Shown piece by piece: positions 7,475 to 11,355 of a DNA stretch of 11,355 bases (positions are counted from its first letter, which is position 1; each line of letters begins with the position of its first letter). A program made the translations under genes and the position numbers. The stretch lies in NCBI GenBank assembly GCA_937880545.1, contig CALFKA010000024.1, positions 1 to 11,355 on the forward strand, given 5' to 3'. Source of the stretch: an uncultured Clostridia bacterium (GTDB lineage Bacteria > Bacillota > Clostridia > Peptostreptococcales > Acidaminobacteraceae). Under the pieces are notes generated by a model. That model worked only from the letters and a program-made list of their open reading frames with translations, had not been told where the DNA came from and ran no database searches.

Positions 7475-9296
7475 CGTACTCTCTAGGGTGGAAAGTGGGT
7501 ACCATCTTCATCAACTGCTCATAAAGCTCTCTACGGTTGTTGGAGTCAGTAATCTCTGAAAGAACATTTAAGTCATCCATCAACTCATGAATAGAAAAAT
7601 GCTCCGTAGGCTCAATAAATATTTTGGAGTGTCTTGTCTCTTTTGCCTTCGTTTTATCTAGGAGCAGTTCTTCATAAAGTTTTTCTCCAGGTCTGAGTCC
7701 AACATATTTAATTTTGATATCTTTATCTGCATGAAAGCCCGATAGACGGATCAAGTCTCTCGCTAAATCGGCAATCTTCACCGGCTGACCCATGTCAAGT
7801 ATGAAAATTTCTCCACCCCGGGCAAAGCTTCCCGCCTGGAGTACCAGTTGCGCAGCCTCCGGAATGGTCATGAAGTAGCGGGTGATGTCAGGGTGTGTGA
7901 CCGTCACCGGACCCCCTTCAGCGATTTGTTTTTGAAACAGCGGGATCACTGATCCATTTGAACCGAGTACATTTCCAAAGCGCACGGCAACAAATTCTGT
8001 GCTGGAGAATTCATTAAATGCTTGTGCGATCATCTCACTCAAGCGCTTCGTCGCGCCCATAATATTTGTTGGATTTACCGCCTTGTCAGTGCTGATTAAA
8101 ATGAATTTTTCTACCTTGTTCTCATGAGATGCCTTGATCACGTTGAAGGTGCCAAATACATTGTTCAGGACCGCAGCCTGAGGATTTGACTCCATCAGTG
8201 GAACGTGTTTATGCGCCGCTGCATGGAATACGATCTCAGGCTTAAGCTTCTCAAACTGCATAGACATCCGTTCTTCATTTCGAACCGAATCGATCACCAC
8301 GCGAATGGCAACATTCGGCCAGTGTCGGGAGAGCTCCATCTGTAGATCGTAAAGATTGTTTTCATAGATATCCAGAAGAATCAACTCTCCCGGCTTATAC
8401 TCCATAATCTGTCTCACTAGCTCAGAGCCGATACTTCCGCCGGCGCCTGTTATCATTATCCTCTTGCCTGATAGAAAGTATTCTAATGAACTGGTATCGA
8501 GGACGATCGGATCACGCCCGAGGAGGTCTGTGATATCAACTTGCCTCAATGCAGAAATCGAAACCTTTTCTTCAATCAGCTCATAAATGCCCGGGATGGT
8601 CTTTACCTGAGCTTTAGACTGGCTTGCATGCTTTAAATATGCACGTCTGTCCGCCAAAGGCAGGGATGGTATTGCAAAGATAATCTCATCGATCCCATAC
8701 TTTTTTACACTCGCCCTGATATCATCTCGTCCACCCACGACTCGGATGCCATTGATCGATCTCCCCCATTTCGTTTGATCATCATCAATGAAGCAAACCG
8801 GTTCATAATTCTGAGCTTTCATTCTTCTGAGTTCTCGAAGTACCATGACTCCGGCTTCCCCGGCCCCCAGAATCATGACTCTTATTCTGCTCCCTCCTGA
8901 TCTAAGGAACTTGATTTCATGGAGCATTCTTGGCGAGAGTCGTAAAGCAGATAAAAGAAAAATATCCAATATCATAACCATAGGGAATATACTCCTAGGC
9001 ATTCCCAAGCGTAGAGCTATGATTAATGCTGATACCAGAAAATTGGAGATCGTAGCAGCAAAGAATATTCTGAAATATTCTCTAGTACCTGCATAACGCC
9101 ATAGTATTCTGTAGATATCAAAAAAAATCAGAACAGCTAATTTTATCAGCACAGCCAATCCGAGGTATAACGAATATTGCTTTGCCACATGAACAGGTAT
9201 ACTGCCATCAAAGCGAACCAGTAAGGCGAACCAATAAGATATCGATAATAGAACGGCATCTAAAATCATCAAAAGGAACTCATTAAGCCGTCTCAT
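7443..9296 (-). CDS. Membrane-anchored nucleotide-sugar 4,6-dehydratase, CapD/PglF/WbpM/FlaA1 family
   Basis: Predicted to convert a UDP-HexNAc (usually UDP-GlcNAc) to the 4-keto-6-deoxy intermediate, at the cytoplasmic face of the membrane. It has 617 residues, the long form. Four hydrophobic segments lie at about 6-27, 41-62, 74-98 and 103-120. A first Rossmann-like domain begins with GAGEAG (144-149). The catalytic SDR domain begins with GAGGSIGSE (284-292), the NAD loop. STDKAVNPTNIMGATKR (402-418) is the active-site stretch: Ser402, Met413 and Lys417 form the Ser-Met-Lys version of the SDR triad known in WbpM/PglF. RPGEKLYEELL (535-545) is also typical of the family. The ATG at 9296 follows AGGAG (9306-9302) by five bases. 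It is the first operon gene, with a likely promoter directly upstream. The aminotransferase at the other end of the operon is its natural partner. Exact product is unresolved. Confidence 0.93.
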   Translation of the reverse strand: MRRLNEFLLMILDAVLLSISYWFALLVRFDGSIPVHVAKQYSLYLGLAVLIKLAVLIFFDIYRILWRYAGTREYFRIFFAATISNFLVSALIIALRLGMPRSIFPMVMILDIFLLSALRLSPRMLHEIKFLRSGGSRIRVMILGAGEAGVMVLRELRRMKAQNYEPVCFIDDDQTKWGRSINGIRVVGGRDDIRASVKKYGIDEIIFAIPSLPLADRRAYLKHASQSKAQVKTIPGIYELIEEKVSISALRQVDITDLLGRDPIVLDTSSLEYFLSGKRIMITGAGGSIGSELVRQIMEYKPGELILLDIYENNLYDLQMELSRHWPNVAIRVVIDSVRNEERMSMQFEKLKPEIVFHAAAHKHVPLMESNPQAAVLNNVFGTFNVIKASHENKVEKFILISTDKAVNPTNIMGATKRLSEMIAQAFNEFSSTEFVAVRFGNVLGSNGSVIPLFQKQIAEGGPVTVTHPDITRYFMTIPEAAQLVLQAGSFARGGEIFILDMGQPVKIADLARDLIRLSGFHADKDIKIKYVGLRPGEKLYEELLLDKTKAKETRHSKIFIEPTEHFSIHELMDDLNVLSEITDSNNRRELYEQLMKMVPTFHPREYDDDYYRTGQN

Positions 9297-9301
9297 AAAT
9301 A

Positions 9302-9306
9302 CTCCT
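9302..9306 (-). promoter_or_regulatory. Ribosome binding site of the dehydratase gene
   Basis: AGGAG on the minus strand, five bases before the ATG at 9296. It fixes the start of the first operon gene. Confidence 0.75.
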
Positions 9307-9318
9307 AGAATTTTTCTT

Positions 9319-9347
9319 ATTATACATCAAGCCATATATAGGCGCAA
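9319..9347 (-). promoter_or_regulatory. Candidate sigma-A-type promoter for the eight-gene operon
   Basis: On the minus strand, TTGCGC (9347-9342) is followed after 17 bases by a perfect TATAAT (9324-9319). This predicts a transcript starting near 9312 with a leader of about 15 bases before the ATG at 9296. The -35 box matches the consensus at only three of six bases, but the -10 box and spacing are ideal. Confidence 0.5.
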
Positions 9348-9523
9348 AAATATCATCTTTATCCATAACAAGAGACCAATCTCTCTCCTTCAGAATTTGA
9401 TCAATTCTCTTGCCATTTTAAGCACTGTGGTACCCATCTAAAAGAAAAGCGCCTTACTAAAGAATTAATCAATACACAGGAGTACCCATGCACCTATGCA
9501 AAACATCGTCTTCAAAACTTAGA

Positions 9524-10633
9524 TCACTGTTGTTGCGCTCCTGCAGAAGAGGTAATCGTCAAACGCAGGATATCCGCAAATCTTCTCACATTGTCCTGCC
9601 AATTATACATTTCTTCTACTCGCGTCCTTCCTGCCATTGCGAATGATTGATACAGTCTCTGATTGTTCAAAAGTCTGTTTATCTCAAGACACATAGCTTC
9701 AGGATCGTGAACCGGAACAAGAGAGCCGGTTACTCCATCTAAAATAACTTCCGAGAAACCTGGTGTTTGAGTTGCGACCACAGGTATACCTGCCGCCATA
9801 GCCTCAATAGCAGAAACTCCAAAGCTTTCAGTCACCGAAGATAGTAAGAATAAGTCAAGTTTGCTCAGAGCTTCCGGGAGTACTCGGTGATCCACCCACC
9901 CATGAAAAGTAACTGAATCCTGCAAGCCCAGCTCTGCCACCAGTCGCTCGAGTTCGGACCTGGACGGGCCATCTCCAAAGAGTTCCAGCTTTAGACATCG
10001 TCCCTCTTTCTTTTGCATTTCTCTGGCCATAGCAAATGCTTTAATCATATCGTCAATAGCGTAGACGGGGCTAAGTATTTTACAAGTTCCCAATCGAACA
10101 ATGTCATCAAGCGTTCGTTGTTCATATTTGAACTGCTCCAGTTCCACGCCAAAAGGCACTACATGGATATTTTGTTTGAGGCCCGGAAAAACTCTCTTTA
10201 TTTCTTCTGCCATAATATGTGAAGTAGAGACGATCACATCTGCAAATTGGATATTTTTTTTCAGGATCCATTTGTGTATTAGTGTCTTATTTGGAAACTC
10301 GAAGATATCTGAGCCCCAAAAATTTAAAACAGCAGGTCGACGACGACTTAGCCGTAGTATTGTCCCATATCCGCTAGCATAATGAGCATTGTAGATATCA
10401 AAGTCTCGTCCTTTTAATATTTTGTTTAATTCCTTATGAGCTTTAAAATAGGACATCTTCCCCGAAGAGGGCAGATAAACAACCTCTACTGTATCTTTAA
10501 TGGCAGCTGTCACATCTCGATGAATATCTAGTGAAAACAGACTTACATGGAAATATTCAGAAAGTGCATTGACCCATCGATGCGTGTGTACGCTATTGGC
10601 TGCTGAGAGGAGCGCTAGTTTTGGTAATTTCAA
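9524..10633 (-). CDS. GT4-family (GT-B fold) glycosyltransferase
   Basis: Predicted cytosolic or membrane-associated retaining glycosyltransferase that adds a sugar from a nucleotide donor to a growing surface glycan or lipid-linked acceptor. It has 369 residues, typical of GT4. The N-terminal acceptor domain includes HTHRWVNAL (16-24) and NFWGSDIFEFP (104-114). HVVPFGVE (157-164) marks the entry to the C-terminal donor domain. LELFGDGPSR (216-225), VTFHGWV (241-247) and the E-x7-E element ESFGVSAIEAMAAGIPVVAT (269-288; Glu269, Glu277) complete the family signature. The start is TTG at 10633, seven bases after AGGAGA (10646-10641), and the product begins MKLPKLALLS, a normal GT-B first strand. 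It stands alone, 227 bp upstream of the dehydratase operon on the same strand and divergent from the LicD gene. Donor and acceptor cannot be read from the sequence. Confidence 0.93.
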   Translation of the reverse strand: MKLPKLALLSAANSVHTHRWVNALSEYFHVSLFSLDIHRDVTAAIKDTVEVVYLPSSGKMSYFKAHKELNKILKGRDFDIYNAHYASGYGTILRLSRRRPAVLNFWGSDIFEFPNKTLIHKWILKKNIQFADVIVSTSHIMAEEIKRVFPGLKQNIHVVPFGVELEQFKYEQRTLDDIVRLGTCKILSPVYAIDDMIKAFAMAREMQKKEGRCLKLELFGDGPSRSELERLVAELGLQDSVTFHGWVDHRVLPEALSKLDLFLLSSVTESFGVSAIEAMAAGIPVVATQTPGFSEVILDGVTGSLVPVHDPEAMCLEINRLLNNQRLYQSFAMAGRTRVEEMYNWQDNVRRFADILRLTITSSAGAQQQ

Positions 10634-10640
10634 GTTTTAC

Positions 10641-10646
10641 TCTCCT
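10641..10646 (-). promoter_or_regulatory. Ribosome binding site deciding the TTG start of the glycosyltransferase
   Basis: AGGAGA on the minus strand, seven bases before TTG 10633. There is no ATG near the expected N-terminus, and the first beta strand of the GT-B fold begins right after this TTG. Confidence 0.75.
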
Positions 10647-10651
10647 GAATC

Positions 10652-10680
10652 TTGCTTTGGATTTTTAGTTCATGTATACT
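10652..10680 (+). promoter_or_regulatory. Candidate promoter of the LicD-family gene
   Basis: TTGCTT (10652-10657), 17 bases, then TATACT (10675-10680), on the plus strand. A start near 10687 would give a leader of about 59 bases to the ATG at 10746. It faces the glycosyltransferase promoter, so the two transcripts would overlap at their 5' ends. Confidence 0.4.
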
Positions 10681-10707
10681 TTCTACAAACTGTGCAAAGA
10701 CAACTTG

Positions 10708-10736
10708 ATTATATATTTCACTCAAATGACATGCAA
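10708..10736 (-). promoter_or_regulatory. Candidate promoter of the glycosyltransferase gene
   Basis: On the minus strand, TTGCAT (10736-10731), 17 bases, then a perfect TATAAT (10713-10708). Transcription would start near 10701, giving a leader of about 68 bases. The -35 box overlaps the start of the plus-strand LicD ribosome binding site. Confidence 0.5.
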
Positions 10737-10740
10737 GGAG
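10735..10740 (+). promoter_or_regulatory. Ribosome binding site deciding the LicD start
   Basis: AAGGAG, five bases before ATG 10746. It selects this ATG over in-frame upstream starts at 10731 and 10569. Confidence 0.8.
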
Positions 10741-10745
10741 TATCC

Positions 10746-11307
10746 ATGGCGCCTAAAACCCTGATCAAAGAAGTACAAGCAATAGAGTTGGAAATTTTAT
10801 TGGAGGTTGATCGCATCTGCCGTGAGTACGAAATTCCATATTTCTTAGATAGCGGTACCCTCCTCGGAGCCGTTCGTCACAAAGGATTCATACCTTGGGA
10901 TGACGACATTGATATCGGCATGCTTCGTTCCGACTACGAAAGATTTCTTTCCATTGCCAACAGGGAACTGGGGAGCGAATATTTCTTACAGACTTATCGC
11001 ACAGATGGCGCTCCCATCATGTTTGCAAAAGTGAGAAAAAAGGGAACCACCTTTGTTGAATTCCGTCTCCGTAATATCCCGATGGAACACGGATTGTTCA
11101 TTGATGTTTTCCCCTACGACTTTCTTCCTCAAGAAGGTGATGTGTGGCAACATATTAAGGCATGTGCAGATATGTATCAAAAATTCCAATATCGCCTGAT
11201 ACCCGACCGCGCACTTCGTCCGGACGGGAGTTTGACTTGGTATCCTAAAGCTATCTTACGCAGGATGGTTCATTGGGCCCATTTTTATATTTCTCCTGAA
11301 GAGATCG
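10746..11307 (+). CDS. licD: LicD-family protein (phosphocholine/phosphotransferase type), 3' end lost at contig end
   Basis: Nucleotidyltransferase-superfamily enzyme; LicD members transfer phosphocholine or related phospho-groups to sugars of teichoic acids, lipopolysaccharide or other surface glycans. Seen: 187 genuine residues. DSGTLLGAVRHKGFIPW (35-51) is followed by DDDIDIGM (52-59), where Asp52-54 and Asp56 form the acidic metal site. HGLFIDVFPYD (115-125) contains Asp120, another conserved acidic residue. No signal peptide or membrane segment is evident. The ATG at 10746 is chosen for its AAGGAG at five bases. Family proteins are commonly about 260-290 residues, so roughly 80-100 C-terminal residues are missing. 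The reading frame appears to continue to a TGA at 11330, but that part is sequencing adapter, so the apparent IGRAHV ending and stop are not real. There is no choline uptake or activation gene in view, so the transferred group is unknown. Confidence 0.92.
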
Positions 11308-11355
11308 AGATCGGAAGAGCACACGTCTGAACTCCAGTCACATCACGATCTCGTA
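11308..11355 (+). other. Illumina TruSeq adapter contamination (not genomic)
   Basis: The contig ends in TruSeq read-1 adapter. It starts with AGATCGGAAGAGC (11308-11320), continues through the standard arm to 11341, then has the six-base index ATCACG (11342-11347, TruSeq index 1) and the first eight bases of the following constant part (11348-11355). The first A may be the A-tail or genomic. This region should be trimmed. Confidence 0.98.

Larger units (their letters stand above)
9283..9417 (-). other. Short open reading stretch in the leader of the dehydratase gene, possibly a gene remnant
   Basis: A 44-codon stop-free stretch runs from just after a TAA (9420-9418) to a TAA at 9285-9283, in a different frame from the dehydratase gene it enters. 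Its conceptual product has a protein-like composition, for example RIDQILKERDW followed by KDDIFAPIYGLMY. The only ATG in a usable position is at 9366, giving 27 residues, and its nearest AGGAG lies too far upstream to be a good ribosome binding site. The stretch overlaps the proposed promoter and the ribosome binding site of the dehydratase gene. It may be the worn tail of a lost gene or simply chance. I do not recognise the sequence. Confidence 0.2.

Noticed and set aside
9365..9415. Small inverted repeats (AGAATT/AATTCT and AGAGA/TCTCT) between the glycosyltransferase and dehydratase genes
   Set aside because: Arms of five to six bases with AT-rich composition are expected by chance here, and no T-tract or known riboswitch pattern accompanies them.
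9430..9465. Possible rho-independent terminator after the glycosyltransferase gene
   Set aside because: AAGGCGCTT followed by a T-rich run on the minus strand forms only a three-base-pair stem, too weak to call.
9488..9646. Plus-strand 52-codon frame starting ATG after a good AGGAG
   Set aside because: Most of it is antisense to the end of the glycosyltransferase gene, and its composition (rich in Cys, Ser, Arg, His) looks like a shadow. The Shine-Dalgarno match is probably chance.
10569..10745. Upstream extension of the LicD gene from an ATG at 10569
   Set aside because: The extension overlaps the glycosyltransferase start antisense and covers the intergenic promoters, has no ribosome binding site, and adds residues unlike a LicD N-terminus. 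The ATG at 10746 has AAGGAG at five bases.
1..11355. Mobile elements, CRISPR arrays, tRNA or rRNA genes
   Set aside because: No transposase, integrase, repeat-spacer pattern, long terminal repeats or RNA gene signature was seen anywhere in the window.

Overview
The window looks like a piece of a low-to-moderate G+C Bacillota genome, most likely an anaerobic Clostridia-type organism. The reasons are a DUF1934 (YwiB-type) gene, a family I know essentially only from Bacillota, strong AGGAGG-type ribosome binding sites, frequent GTG/TTG starts, tight overlapping genes, clostridial-type MurJ homologues and a LicD-family protein. The genus cannot be told from the sequence. The window is a contig end: its last 48 bases are Illumina TruSeq adapter, not genome.

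Layout. From about 9300 down to 1, eight genes on the minus strand form one very compact operon. In transcription order they are a membrane-anchored CapD/PglF-type nucleotide-sugar 4,6-dehydratase, ispE, ddl, a DUF1934 gene, two tandem MurJ-family flippases, pepD, and a DegT-family aminotransferase cut by the left window edge. Every junction overlaps or is separated by only 1 base. A plausible promoter lies just upstream of the dehydratase gene. Upstream of it, also on the minus strand and separated by 227 bp, is a GT4-type glycosyltransferase gene. A 112-bp intergenic region then leads divergently to a plus-strand LicD-family gene, which is truncated by the contig end.

How the genes fit together. 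Most are parts of cell-envelope polymer synthesis. IspE feeds the MEP isoprenoid pathway, which supplies undecaprenyl carrier. Ddl makes D-Ala-D-Ala for peptidoglycan precursors, and the MurJ homologues are predicted to flip lipid-linked precursors. The 4,6-dehydratase and the DegT aminotransferase are the usual pair that makes a UDP-4-amino-4,6-dideoxy sugar. The glycosyltransferase and the LicD protein would assemble and phospho-decorate a surface glycopolymer. PepD, a cytosolic dipeptidase, is the functional outlier. The polymer and its decoration are inferred; the sequence does not show them.

Most notable points: adapter contamination that creates a false LicD C-terminus; two adjacent, diverged MurJ paralogues; the fully overlapping eight-gene envelope operon with a dehydratase at one end and a probable partner aminotransferase at the other; and a protein-like open stretch in the leader of the dehydratase gene.
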